A stretch of 64,000 nt of DNA from Bradyrhizobium sp. LTSP885 (lineage in GTDB: Bacteria; Pseudomonadota; Alphaproteobacteria; Rhizobiales; Xanthobacteraceae): assembly GCF_000938305.1 (NCBI RefSeq), contig NZ_JYMT01000003.1, positions 124,001-188,000 on the forward strand, given 5' to 3'. Position numbers and translations under genes: made by a program. Under the pieces are notes generated by a model. The model saw only the letters and a program-made list of their open reading frames with translations. It searched no databases and was not told the DNA's origin. Below are positions 55,801-62,891 of the stretch, piece after piece. Positions within the stretch are counted from its first letter, which is position 1. Every line of letters begins with the position of its first letter.

Positions 55801-56293
55801 TCTCCGTGCGGAAAATCCCGGCGTGCTCGAGCCGCTGGTGGACGGCTGGCATGACACCGGCGATATCGTCGCGATCGACGCGCAGGGTTTTATTGCCATC
55901 AAGGGCCGCGCCAAGCGGTTCGCCAAGATCGCCGGCGAAATGGTCTCGCTGTCGGCAGTCGAGACGATGGCCGCAGCAATCTGGCCGCAGGCGATGTCGG
56001 TCGCGGTCTCGATCCCGGACGCGCGCAAGGGCGAACGCATCGTGCTGCTGACCACGCAGAAGGACGCCGACCGCGCCGCCATGCAGCGGCAGGCCAAGAG
56101 CGTCGGCGCCTCCGAACTCGCCGTGCCCGCCGACATCCGCATCGTCGACAAGGTGCCGCTGCTCGGCACCGGCAAGACCGACTATGTCGGCGCCACCGCG
56201 CTGGCGAAGGAGTTGGCGGCTGCGCCTGCAGCGCAGGCCGAGCCCGATGGCGAGGAGCCCGCACCGGAGTCACTGCAGCAACACGTCGCATGA
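52841..56293 (+). CDS. LplT-PlsC-acyl-ACP synthetase fusion (acyl-[ACP]--phospholipid O-acyltransferase)
   Basis: 1150 aa. Residues ~1-410 are an MFS transporter like LplT (FAPLFWAQFCSALNDNVLKN). Residues ~425-620 are a PlsC acyltransferase with the NHVSLVDG motif (about residue 452) and VVIFPEGRIT. Residues ~640-1140 are an AMP-binding acyl-ACP synthetase with LFTSGSEGTPKGVVLSHRN (about residue 791). In E. coli these are LplT and the two-domain Aas; here all three are joined. It would flip lysophospholipid inward and re-acylate it. ATG 52841 follows AAGGAAACGGTC. Confidence 0.93.
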   Translation: MIKELMSSRRFAPLFWAQFCSALNDNVLKNALVIMLLYGATVEQGPTLVQLAGAIFIFPFFVLSGLGGELADKYVKSVVARRLKFFEIFAAGFAAAGFFAHSIPLLFIALALFGIVAALFGPVKYAMLPDQLSVPELATGNALVEGATFMAILIGTIAGGLFVAGASHMGWICAAVIGLALLSWGFASRIPVTQPSAPDLPITKNPWTSTVRLLKALHAEPRLWDGMIIVSWFWMVGAIVLGLLPPLVKDGVGGTEDVVPLCLAVFAIGIAVGSLFAAQLSHIRPNIALVPIGAIVMGLVGLDLAWAIGHTSLGHDVTAAAFATSFGGVRMLIDFFLFAFGGGLFVVPSFAAVQAWTQPSERARIIAAGNILQAGFMVAGALFVALLQAAGLPIAWIFFGLAIASFGTVWFVLSKWGKEGVRDFGALLFRALFRLEVRGMENLPPAGTRMLIAPNHVSLVDGPLLHAMLPIDASFAVDTGISKAWWAKPFLKMIKHYTMDPTKPLAARDLIKLVSAGEPVVIFPEGRITVSGSLMKVYDGTAMIADKADAVVVPVRIEGAQRSHLSYLKNGEIKRSWFPKVTISILPPVKLPIDQALKGKARRNAAGAALQDVMIDAMVKNAMLDQTLFDGLGHAYRDRDTGKPIIEDALGTKLTYRKLILGAQVLSRKLEQGTSVGENIGVLLPNSAGVAVVFMALQTIGRVPAMLNFSAGPVNVLSAMKAAQVKTVLTSKAFIEKGKLDKLMTAIAEQARVVYLEDVRTGISLADKIAGFRAGIAPRVSRKADDPAVILFTSGSEGTPKGVVLSHRNILANAAQAFARVDANANDKVFNVLPVFHSFGLTGGMMMPLLGGIPIFMYPSPLHYRIVPELIYQTGSTILFGTDTFLTGYARSAHAYDFRTLRLVIAGAEAVKERTRQIYMERYGIRILEGYGVTETAPVLAMNTTMANRQGTVGRISPLMEYRLDPVPGIEEGGRLSVRGPNVMLGYLRAENPGVLEPLVDGWHDTGDIVAIDAQGFIAIKGRAKRFAKIAGEMVSLSAVETMAAAIWPQAMSVAVSIPDARKGERIVLLTTQKDADRAAMQRQAKSVGASELAVPADIRIVDKVPLLGTGKTDYVGATALAKELAAAPAAQAEPDGEEPAPESLQQHVA

Positions 56294-56356
56294 TGGTTGT
56301 GCTTTTCGGGAGCTTGTTGTCAGATGACTGGCAACTGCTCCCAAAGAAAGCACACC

Positions 56357-57322
56357 ATGATGCCGCTGCCGCTCGATCCCGTCATAGAAAAAATCATTCC
56401 GCTGCTGCCATTGCGCGATCCCGCGGTCATGACGCCGCAGAGTGCGCGCGATTCGCTGCGGGCGCTGGCCGATGCGCGCGCTGCCATACCGCCGCCGCCG
56501 GTCGATCGCGTCGAGAATATCGAGGTGAAGGGCGGCGCCGGGAAGCTTGCGGCGCGAGTCTATCGCAGCGGCCAAGGCAAGGCGCCAACAGTCGTGTTCT
56601 TCCATGGCGGCGGCTGGGTTGCCGGCGATCTCGAGACCCATGACCGCCAGGCGCGCAACCTCGTGATCGAGACCGGCGCGGTGGTGATCTCGGTCGACTA
56701 TCGCCGGCCGCCCGAGACACGCTTCCCCGGCGCGTTCGAGGATGCGTTTGCGGCCACGCGCGATGTGATCGCGCGCATCGGTGAATTCGGCGGCGACTTG
56801 TCGCGCCTCGGCGTCGCCGGTGATTCCGCCGGTGGCAATCTTGCCGCGACCGTGGCGCTGGCGTGCCGCGATGCCGGGATCACGCTTGCCGCGCAATTGC
56901 TGGTCTATCCGGTCACCGATGTAACAGGCAATTTCGCCGATGCGGCGGAGAACGCGAAATATCCGTCGCGCGAAGAGAATGCGGAAGGCTATTTCCTGTC
57001 GCGTGCGACGATGGAGTGGTTCGCCGGGCATTATCTCGCCGACAAGGCGCAAGGCGCCGACTGGCGCGTCTCGCCGCTGCGCGCAAAGACGCTCGCAGGT
57101 CTCGCCCCGGCCGTCGTCACCACCGCCTGGTTCGATCCGCTGCGCGATGAGGGTGTGGCTTATGCGAAGGCGCTGCAGGCCGCCGGTGTGCCGGTGAACT
57201 ATCATCCCGGCGAGGGCCTGATTCACGGCTATTTCGGCTTGGGCGATACATCGGAGGCCGCGCGCGCCGAGGCGCAGCGGGCGCGGGCGGATTTCAGGGT
57301 GTTGTTGGAGAGGGGTGTCTAA
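56357..57322 (+). CDS. Alpha/beta hydrolase, hormone-sensitive lipase (HSL) family
   Basis: 321 aa. The oxyanion motif is FFHGGGWVAGDLETHDRQAR and the nucleophile elbow is GDSAGGNLAA; the acid and histidine lie in TAWFDPLRDEGVAY and GLIHGYFG. It hydrolyses short acyl esters. ATG 56357 is used (56360 also possible); the frame is open further upstream to 56297 without supporting similarity. It begins 63 bases after the phospholipid gene and may share its transcript. Confidence 0.9.
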   Translation: MMPLPLDPVIEKIIPLLPLRDPAVMTPQSARDSLRALADARAAIPPPPVDRVENIEVKGGAGKLAARVYRSGQGKAPTVVFFHGGGWVAGDLETHDRQARNLVIETGAVVISVDYRRPPETRFPGAFEDAFAATRDVIARIGEFGGDLSRLGVAGDSAGGNLAATVALACRDAGITLAAQLLVYPVTDVTGNFADAAENAKYPSREENAEGYFLSRATMEWFAGHYLADKAQGADWRVSPLRAKTLAGLAPAVVTTAWFDPLRDEGVAYAKALQAAGVPVNYHPGEGLIHGYFGLGDTSEAARAEAQRARADFRVLLERGV

Positions 57323-57328
57323 ATTCTT

Positions 57329-57356
57329 CGTCGTCCCGGCCTGCGCCGGGACGACG
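57329..57356. repeat. Solitary hairpin of the GTCC...GGAC repeat family
   Basis: CGTCGTCCCGGC / GCCGGGACGACG, a perfect 12-base stem with a CTGC loop, directly after the hydrolase gene. It shares the GTCCCGGC/GCCGGGAC stem with the 32.2-kb copy. It may also act as a transcription stop, although no T-run follows. Confidence 0.8.
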
Positions 57357-57374
57357 ATGGGGAGGGACTCTGCC

Positions 57375-57599
57375 TTACCGCGCGCGCACGCTGCCGGTGG
57401 TGATCGGATCCGTCGGCAGCACGGTGGCGCCGGCGCGGTCGGCGGCGGCTGAGGTGATCATGCCGGGGCCGGCGGCGCGCACATCGTGGCGCGGGGTGAA
57501 TTCGAGGAGAATCAGTGCGGCCGTCGCCAGCACCGCCACAATGGCGGTTGCGAGTGCGGGCACCAGTCTTCCGCGCGTATCGAATGCGCGAACTTGCAT
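57375..57599 (-). CDS. Small single-pass membrane protein, unknown
   Basis: 74 aa. MQVRAFDTRGRLVPALATAI begins a single helix (AIVAVLATAALILLEF), and the rest is periplasmic Gly/Ala-rich with TGSVRAR at the end. No family recognised. ATG 57599 is preferred to an upstream start that adds 22 unsupported residues. Convergent with the HSL hydrolase. Confidence 0.6.
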   Translation of the reverse strand: MQVRAFDTRGRLVPALATAIVAVLATAALILLEFTPRHDVRAAGPGMITSAAADRAGATVLPTDPITTGSVRAR

Positions 57600-58421
57600 T
57601 TTATTAATTCCTTTATTCGGGTCGTCTTGCAGATACGATCTAGGAGCGGTTCGGTTTCTTCCCAAGGGTGCGGCGCACGCGCCTCACGATGAGTTGTGCC
57701 GGCCGTGATATTCACGGCCCCTCTCCCGAATCGGAGGCGTGGTGTACTGCGTCGTTTGCGCACAAACAATTGGAAATGATCGCGTCCGATGCATGCGCCT
57801 CATGCGCGCGCAATGCCGTGAACAACCCGGTTTCGTTAGGGTTTTCTTCACCGGGATCGCGGCGGCTTTTGTGCCTGCAACGGCGGCAGTTCGCAGTCCT
57901 GCCGTCATTATGAGCAACGTTAGCGAACTGTCTCGCGAGAGCGCCGCTAGCGACGACGCAATCCGTCTCTCCACGCGCGGCACGATAGAATGGATTGCTT
58001 CGCGCCTGCCTCCGCAGGGGCGCACTGCCAAAATATCGAAAACAACCCCATGCAAAGTAGCCGGCGGCTACCGGCGTTCGACACGAGCGCCGCTCGCCCC
58101 GACAAGCGGGAGAGGTGCAGCCAGTCTGCCGTCCGACCGACTCAACCTGGCCTCATCATGCTCAGGAGGCCGGCGGGCAGGGCCAGCCAGTCATCCGTCG
58201 TCAGGAGACGGCGCGCAGAATGAATGCGGCGACGGTCAAAATTGACCAGTCAGGTCTGGCTGGATGTGATCGACTGGGACTGGAACGCCGCGCAGGCCGC
58301 ACCTGACGCCGTTCCCCCAGATGGCCCCAGCGCTCAGCCCCCGCGCTGGGGCTGTTCTGCTCCACCTGGGACCAAACCTGAGCCGGAGAGTCGGTCCCAA
58401 GCGTCCCGGCCTGAAAGGCAC
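57600..58421. other. 822-base region without a convincing gene
   Basis: Open frames exist in both directions (for example 57684-58055 minus and 57739-58245 plus), but they show irregular composition and pass through a dispersed repeat (58028-58060). The stretch around 57.9-58.0 kb also resembles the GGATTGCTTCG end of the 8.3-kb repeat. It looks like decayed or repeat-derived DNA. Confidence 0.6.
58028..58060 (-). repeat. 33-bp repeat, inverted copy of 32051-32083
   Basis: CCAAAATATCGAAAACAACC then CCATGCAAAGTAG: exact reverse complement of 32051-32083 over 33 bases. The following GCCGGCGGCTACC continues with weaker similarity. Confidence 0.85.
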
Positions 58422-58571
58422 ATGACGATGAAGATCAGAGAACATATTTGCCCGACGTGCAAGGGAACGGGTTTCCCCGCCGTGAAGCAGCCGGTGCAGG
58501 CGAACCACAAAATCTATCCCGCCAAATGCACGTCATGTGGCGGCAAGGGGAAGATTGCGGACAAGGACTGA
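58422..58571 (+). CDS. 49-aa zinc-binding CxxCxGxG protein
   Basis: It holds two DnaJ-like zinc half-motifs, CPTCKGTG (residues ~10-17) and CTSCGGKG (~37-44), separated by ~20 residues. This is a one-zinc mini version of the DnaJ Cys-rich centre. ATG 58422 is chosen (58428 also possible). Seen widely as an unnamed small protein in Bradyrhizobium-type genomes, as far as I recall; no function known. Confidence 0.7.
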   Translation: MTMKIREHICPTCKGTGFPAVKQPVQANHKIYPAKCTSCGGKGKIADKD

Positions 58572-58665
58572 AGTCACCTTGACGCGTCGATCTCGTGGAG
58601 CATGAGAGCGTTTTCCAGCGAAGTGGATACCGGTTCGCGCAAAGAAAACGCGTCAAAACGAGAAT

Positions 58666-58896
58666 CTAGAGCTCCGTTCCGATTCCATCGGATCGGAAAC
58701 GGCTCTGGCCGAGGCGGGCTTGGCGTTTGGCTTTCAATTCGCAAACCATGCGATTGAGTTGCCATAGCTCGACGTCGTGACCGTTGACCAGGTTTTCGGC
58801 GCGGTGCCTGGCGGCCTCGTCATTGTCGCAGAGGAAGTCGATACGCCGTCGGATCCGGCCCTTTGAACCTATGACGTAGGCGCGGTAGTCTTGCAT
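58666..58896 (-). CDS. Small protein of the YRAY(V/I)IG...GHDVELWQ family, copy 1
   Basis: 76 aa from ATG 58896. It begins MQDYRAYVIGSKGRIRRR and contains NDEAARHRAENLVNGHDVEL with the WQ motif after it. A paralogue sharing the same two blocks is encoded at 59393-59581. No domain or function recognised; the C-terminal tail is Arg/Lys-rich. Confidence 0.7.
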   Translation of the reverse strand: MQDYRAYVIGSKGRIRRRIDFLCDNDEAARHRAENLVNGHDVELWQLNRMVCELKAKRQARLGQSRFRSDGIGTEL

Positions 58897-58932
58897 CTGC
58901 GGCTCCCCACCAGCGGTCACGACATCACGGCC

Positions 58933-59133
58933 CTATTTGGGGGCTTGCAATTGGCCATGAAGCCAGCCGTTTGCTTTCGGGGATTTCATCGGGTCGGCCA
59001 GATCGGCGACGACCTGATGGATGCCGGTGCACACGGGGCATTCAAAGGTGCGGATATCGAAGTCCCATGCGCCGTGCGTAATCCGAGCCAGCATGGTTGT
59101 TGTTCGACACGTCGAACATAGAGGCTGGAACAT
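58933..59133 (-). CDS. Small Cys-pair (putative zinc-ribbon) protein
   Basis: 66 aa. CSTC (residues 7-10) and CPVC (32-35) pairs could bind one zinc; between them lies TMLARITHGAWDFDIRTFE. The start ATG 59133 lacks a strong ribosome site. It lies between the two YRAY-family genes on the same strand, so the three may be one transcription unit. No function recognised. Confidence 0.65.
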   Translation of the reverse strand: MFQPLCSTCRTTTMLARITHGAWDFDIRTFECPVCTGIHQVVADLADPMKSPKANGWLHGQLQAPK

Positions 59134-59392
59134 GTTGCGCGCCTCGATCAGGCGGGAGCACGACGGAGCTCTCAGTCGCCGGCAGGTGCCGTTACAGGGC
59201 CGGTGATGCAGGAAGCTTGGAACGGATGAAGCTTCGCCGCTGGTCTGTTTTGATCACTTTGGAAAAAATTAACGATTTAGGCCGGGCCCGCGAACTCGAT
59301 AGGACCGCCGCTGGTGTTCTGCGCGGTCGCCATGGTCGGTCATCGCGATCCTCCCCCGTAGTTTACGAAGGGGAAGCGTCCGAAACGTTCAT

Positions 59393-59581
59393 TTAGAATT
59401 GTATTTTCCGCATGTGGTCGAACCTGGCTATCTTGCGGTCTCGCTGCCAAAGCTCGACGTCGTGGCCGTCAATCAGCTGCTCTGCCTGTTCCATGGCCTC
59501 GGTATCATCGGCGCATTCGAGCGGAACAGCGGTGTGGAAATGGCCGTCTTGGCCGATGATGTAAGCTCGGTATTCCGGCAT
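59393..59581 (-). CDS. Small protein of the YRAY(V/I)IG...GHDVELWQ family, copy 2
   Basis: 62 aa from ATG 59581. MPEYRAYIIGQDGHFHTAVP and QLIDGHDVELWQRDRKIAR parallel copy 1, with a shorter C-terminus. The upstream GAGAG (59585-59590 on the minus strand) could be the ribosome site. Function unknown. Confidence 0.7.
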   Translation of the reverse strand: MPEYRAYIIGQDGHFHTAVPLECADDTEAMEQAEQLIDGHDVELWQRDRKIARFDHMRKIQF

Positions 59582-59738
59582 ATGACTCTCCCTTGGATCG
59601 GGCGGGAGTGCTACCGAACTCTCAGTCACCGATAGTGGCCATGGGGCGCGCGGCGATGGCCCTTATGTAGATACTTGTCACCATTCCTCAAGCCAGGCCC
59701 GCTCTCGCTGAGAGCGAACATTCACCGCGCCGCAATCC

Positions 59739-59957
59739 TTACTGCGAACGCCGGCCAAGCCCTGGTTTCCTTTCGATCAGGCGAGCGAGGATGCTCAAAA
59801 TCAGCTCAGGACAGCTGAGGTTAAAGTGCGAACAATACCCGGGCATGGTCACACCGCGCGGCAATTGGTCGCCACCGAGGAACCAGCGCCGTGGCATCGA
59901 CTTGATGCAGCGGGTCGGTTTGCCGGCCTGCACGGCCTTGTATTCTCCTGCCCCCAA
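59739..59957 (-). CDS. Possible 72-aa protein
   Basis: Starts with TTG; the product reads MPRRWFLGGDQLPRGVTMPG and FNLSCPELILSILARLIERK. The codon pattern is plausible, but no ribosome site is obvious and ATG 59897 would shorten it to 52 aa. This is the only candidate in the gap 59582-60155; the rest of that gap shows nothing further. Confidence 0.35.
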   Translation of the reverse strand: MGAGEYKAVQAGKPTRCIKSMPRRWFLGGDQLPRGVTMPGYCSHFNLSCPELILSILARLIERKPGLGRRSQ

Positions 59958-60155
59958 AGCCTTGGCCGTGCACTTCCGGGGGTGGTCGCGGCGCTAGCCG
60001 TACCCGATTTCCTTGTCCGCTGTGTTCACAAGTGCACCGTCACGCCGCGCCCGGCAGGTGTAGCTTTCAGCCATCACCGCGCGGATATCCTGGCCTCTAT
60101 CGGTGACTGAGAACGCCCGTTGCGCTCCCGCCTTCTGTTGGAATGGAGCAGCGTC

Positions 60156-60353
60156 ATGCCGATGAGCCTTTCCAATCCCCGCCGCTCCGTCGAGCAGCAC
60201 CTCGCGGATGAATCGATCCGCCTGCGCGAGGAAGCCAGCGCCATGCCTCCCGGCGTGGAGCGCGACCGCCTGATCCGCATGGCGCGTCGCGCCGAGACCG
60301 CCTCGCGCGTCAATGCGTGGGTGACGTCGCCGGGATTGCAGTCGCCGAAGTGA
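60156..60353 (+). CDS. Small hypothetical protein
   Basis: 65 aa from ATG 60156. It reads MPMSLSNPRRSVEQHLADES with IRLREEASAMPPGVERDRLI, largely helical and charged; GAATGGAGC upstream is a fair ribosome site. Convergent with the Xre-like gene 13 bases away. No family named. Confidence 0.65.
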   Translation: MPMSLSNPRRSVEQHLADESIRLREEASAMPPGVERDRLIRMARRAETASRVNAWVTSPGLQSPK

Positions 60354-60365
60354 GCGACGACGCGA

Positions 60366-60692
60366 TCAGGCTGCTTCGGTGACCGCGCGAATTTTCAGCT
60401 GCACGCCGGTCTCGTCCTGCAAGGCCCTGACGACGCCGAGCAGGTTGTCGGCAGTCGGATTGCCGTCCGGCCCGAACATCCGCATCAGGCTCTTCGGCGG
60501 GCGTCCCAGTACCTCGCCCAGCCGCTCAAACCCAACGGTCGCATTGATATAGGCCCGCAGCGTCGCGCGGCCGTCATCGGTCTCGCCGGCCAGCAGCGCC
60601 TGCATCGCCTCCTGGAACAGCGCCTTGCGAAACGCAGGCTCGCGCTCGGCCCGCGACCGCACCGTGTCGCGAAAACTTTGAGTCAGTGGCAT
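60366..60692 (-). CDS. Xre-like antitoxin/transcriptional regulator, orphan
   Basis: 108 aa from ATG 60692. The central region AYINATVGFERLGEVLGRPP and SLMRMFGPDGNPTADNLLGV is a helix-turn-helix of the HigA/probable-antidote type. The N-terminal FRKALFQEAMQALLAGETDD helix is typical of antidote proteins. No RelE/HigB-type toxin gene is adjacent. It lies 83 bases downstream of the TIR gene on the same strand and may regulate or be read with it. Confidence 0.65.
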   Translation of the reverse strand: MPLTQSFRDTVRSRAEREPAFRKALFQEAMQALLAGETDDGRATLRAYINATVGFERLGEVLGRPPKSLMRMFGPDGNPTADNLLGVVRALQDETGVQLKIRAVTEAA

Positions 60693-60775
60693 GGGCTCAT
60701 TCTTCATTTGCGCTCTCGCGCTTTGGCACGCTTACAAGTCGGTGCCATCCTGCGGACGGGAGGTGAAGATTGAAC

Positions 60776-61408
60776 CTACGACGAAATATCGCGATCCCAT
60801 TCAGCAATTTCGCGCAGTGCCTTGTCTCTGACATACATGGTCTGACCGTTGTCGCGGACTGCGTCCCGCACGATCTTCGAAAGCTTCTCGTTCCACACGG
60901 TCGCCTCTTCGAGCTGAGAAAAACGCGATTTAGCTGCTGCGAAGGTACTGCTGTCGGCAAAACGCAGTGCGGTATATGTCGCCAACCGGCCCGCTGTCTG
61001 CTCATGCCTGCAATAAGCTTTAAATAGAGTGTGAGCAAGTTTTGAAAGGTCGCCGCCTTTCAGGGGGAACGCTTGAAATTTGGCTAAGAAGCCGTAGGGG
61101 GCCTCGCCTAAATGGACTGCGAATGCTGGCATGTTGCGACCCATGACAAATCCAACTTCTTGATCCGTCCAATTGCTCTTGTGAAATCCCGGATGCAACA
61201 GTGCGACGAGCGAGTGGCATGTCCGAAGCGCATCTTCGATGGTATTCTCCCATCGAGATGTAGGGGTGATATCGGCGTGCGCAACGAACGCGTCAATTCC
61301 ATATTCAGCTAGTGCAACCTTAAGCGACGCTGCTTCTGCTTGCTTGCTGGATAGGTGGGAGATGAAGACCCTTAGTCGATTAGCCTTCCATACCATCGCA
61401 TCAGACAT
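60776..61408 (-). CDS. TIR-domain protein
   Basis: 210 aa. Residues ~12-115 are a TIR domain: RLRVFISHLSSKQAEAASLK, YGIDAFVAHADITPTSRWEN and LLHPGFHKSNWTDQEVGFVM. E54 (in SRWENTIEDAL) aligns with the catalytic Glu of TIR NADases such as SARM1. The remaining ~90 residues are helical with no recognised domain. Bacterial TIR proteins often act in anti-phage defence by depleting NAD+. AT-richer codon use than the core genes suggests transfer. No partner sensor is obvious in the window. Confidence 0.8.
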   Translation of the reverse strand: MSDAMVWKANRLRVFISHLSSKQAEAASLKVALAEYGIDAFVAHADITPTSRWENTIEDALRTCHSLVALLHPGFHKSNWTDQEVGFVMGRNMPAFAVHLGEAPYGFLAKFQAFPLKGGDLSKLAHTLFKAYCRHEQTAGRLATYTALRFADSSTFAAAKSRFSQLEEATVWNEKLSKIVRDAVRDNGQTMYVRDKALREIAEWDRDISS

Positions 61409-61580
61409 CTCGAAACTTCCATAAGTATTAGAATGACGTTGAAAGAAACACGTCCGACGATACAGCGATTGAAGCGGAAAGGATCATCATCGGGTAGAGG
61501 TTTTCCGCTCTTGCAATCTCATACGTCCCCCACCCTCGTTGCAAAGGATAGTTGTCGTTTCCACGTCCGTCCACCGTTAG

Positions 61581-61850
61581 ATGGCGGACCCGTGAGGGCG
61601 TCGAGGCCAGCTATCGGCCAAAGAGGGCTTTCGACACGAGCGACACCGAAAGTATTGGACGGCCGTCATCACAGTGGGAGCTACAGCGGGTTTCAAATTC
61701 CTGGGAGATTGGATACTCTCTCGACTGAAATCGTCCGAGCCGCCGACACAACTGACGATCAATCACACGACCATCAACGCCGAGAATGTCGTGACCATCA
61801 TCAATAATTTTGGGAGTAAAGTCGATGACGAAGCACGGCCTGATCATTGA
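61581..61850 (+). pseudogene. Interrupted frame encoding a membrane-protein fragment
   Basis: An ATG at 61581 opens a frame that stops at once (M-A-D-P-stop, TGA 61593-61595), yet the same frame then continues with protein-like GQLSAKEGFRHERHRK and TAVITVGATAGFKFLGDWIL, ending TIINNFGSK. A GTG at 61674 could start a 58-aa product. It looks like the tail of a small membrane protein whose start has decayed; a sequencing error at 61593-61595 would also explain it. It overlaps the next gene by 26 bases. Confidence 0.4.
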
Positions 61851-62043
61851 AGAGTTGGAGCGCGAGCGAGCCAATATCGATAAGCTCTGGGAAGGTCTCG
61901 GCACTCGTCAGGTCCGAGTCCATCCGCCAGGCGGTGCGGAAGTCCTTGTCACAACCAAATATGCGGATGGTCTACGGCAAGCGTCGGATGCGCTCAACAA
62001 AGCGATACAGGCTCTAAAGAACGTAGGCGCCGGGCATGACTAA
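61825..62043 (+). CDS. Small hypothetical protein
   Basis: 72 aa from ATG 61825, with GGGAG upstream. It reads LIIEELERERANIDKLWEGL, then VRVHPPGGAEVLVTTKYADG and a final helix SDALNKAIQALKNVGAG. No family recognised. Its end overlaps the DUF2158 gene by eight bases (ATGACTAA), suggesting co-translation. Confidence 0.65.
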   Translation: MTKHGLIIEELERERANIDKLWEGLGTRQVRVHPPGGAEVLVTTKYADGLRQASDALNKAIQALKNVGAGHD

Positions 62044-62239
62044 GCCGTCATTCGAGATCGGCGATACCGTGACGCTTACAAGCGGGGGCCATTTAATGAC
62101 CGTGATTTCTATCGATCCCGAAGACGTAGTCACGTGCGCGTGGTCTGTGAGGGAAGACATTAAATCCAAGGGCTTCCCTGGTGCTGCGTTGATTAAAGCC
62201 GACAAGCCGCAAACGTTGGAAGAATTGCTCGCAGGTTAA
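62036..62239 (+). CDS. DUF2158 (YodC-like) family protein
   Basis: 67 aa. The family pattern is visible: FEIGDTVTLTSGGHLMTVIS, then VVTCAWSVRED; in YodC-type proteins this segment has Cys-x-Trp as here. The C-terminal KADKPQTLEELLAG is extra. Function unknown; such proteins occur in accessory and phage-related regions. It is coupled to the gene before it by an eight-base overlap. Confidence 0.75.
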   Translation: MTKPSFEIGDTVTLTSGGHLMTVISIDPEDVVTCAWSVREDIKSKGFPGAALIKADKPQTLEELLAG

Positions 62240-62277
62240 TCGGGCGAGCAATCGGCCCGTGCCGGCAGGAGCAGCCC

Positions 62278-62811
62278 ATGATCTACTCATACTTCAAAGA
62301 CTTTGCCGGGCCAGTCGCCACCATAATCGCGGCGGTCGTTGCCGCCTTTTTCATCCGACGGCAATGGCAGACAGCACAACAACAGGCGCACACGGCGTTA
62401 GATCAGCTTCGCTATAATCTATTCGAGAAACGATATGCAATTTACGCGGCGGCACGGGAAGCGATAAGGATCACCTTCGAAAAGCGCGATCAAGATACGA
62501 TGCCGCACGAGCTAGATGCGTTGTTTCTGCGCTTTGAAGAGGCGCGTTTCTTCTTCCCTGATCATATACATGCGTTTCTGGATCAGCTTCGCAAAGATAT
62601 AAAAGCATTCCTCACTAAGAACTATCTCCATAGGAGGAACGCCGCACAACACACAGACCCGCAAAGCGCGGAGATACGCGGGGTACTATTAGGTGAGGAA
62701 GCTGCTCTTTTATCGATGCAAGAGGGGCTTTACGTCACTTCTCAAGCACTCCCGAAAACTTTTGCCGGTGTGCTCGCCTTCCTACAATTGATTGGCAATA
62801 GACCGGGATGA
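62278..62811 (+). CDS. Membrane-anchored protein of unknown function
   Basis: 177 aa. An N-terminal helix (DFAGPVATIIAAVVAAFFIR, residues ~8-27) anchors a cytoplasmic helical body: QTAQQQAHTALDQLRYNLFE, then LFLRFEEARFFFPDHIHAFL. This anchor-plus-coil plan is common for accessory-region proteins of unknown role. It follows the DUF2158 gene after 38 bases on the same strand. Confidence 0.7.
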   Translation: MIYSYFKDFAGPVATIIAAVVAAFFIRRQWQTAQQQAHTALDQLRYNLFEKRYAIYAAAREAIRITFEKRDQDTMPHELDALFLRFEEARFFFPDHIHAFLDQLRKDIKAFLTKNYLHRRNAAQHTDPQSAEIRGVLLGEEAALLSMQEGLYVTSQALPKTFAGVLAFLQLIGNRPG

Positions 62812-62891
62812 TCTTCGGGGCTTTTCACTTGCCGAAGGGACTTGCGCGCTCAATGAGCTCCGCTACGATTGCTAGCGGGAGCATCGCAACC

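Noticed and set aside
52766..55852. About 1000-codon minus-strand frame opposite the LplT-PlsC-Acs fusion
   Set aside because: Low-complexity His/Asp/Gln/Arg product; the plus strand encodes a clear three-domain protein. Only the part below 52765 (outside that gene) was kept as tentative.
57329..57356. Intrinsic terminator after the HSL hydrolase
   Set aside because: The stem is strong but no T-run follows, and its sequence belongs to the dispersed hairpin family, so it was listed as a repeat.
57739..58245. 168-codon plus-strand frame
   Set aside because: It runs through a dispersed non-coding repeat (58028-58060), has irregular composition and no motif.
61433..61807. 124-codon plus-strand frame between the TIR gene and the small genes
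   Set aside because: Product is Arg/Ser/His-rich, while another frame in the same DNA (61581-61850) encodes a convincing membrane helix.
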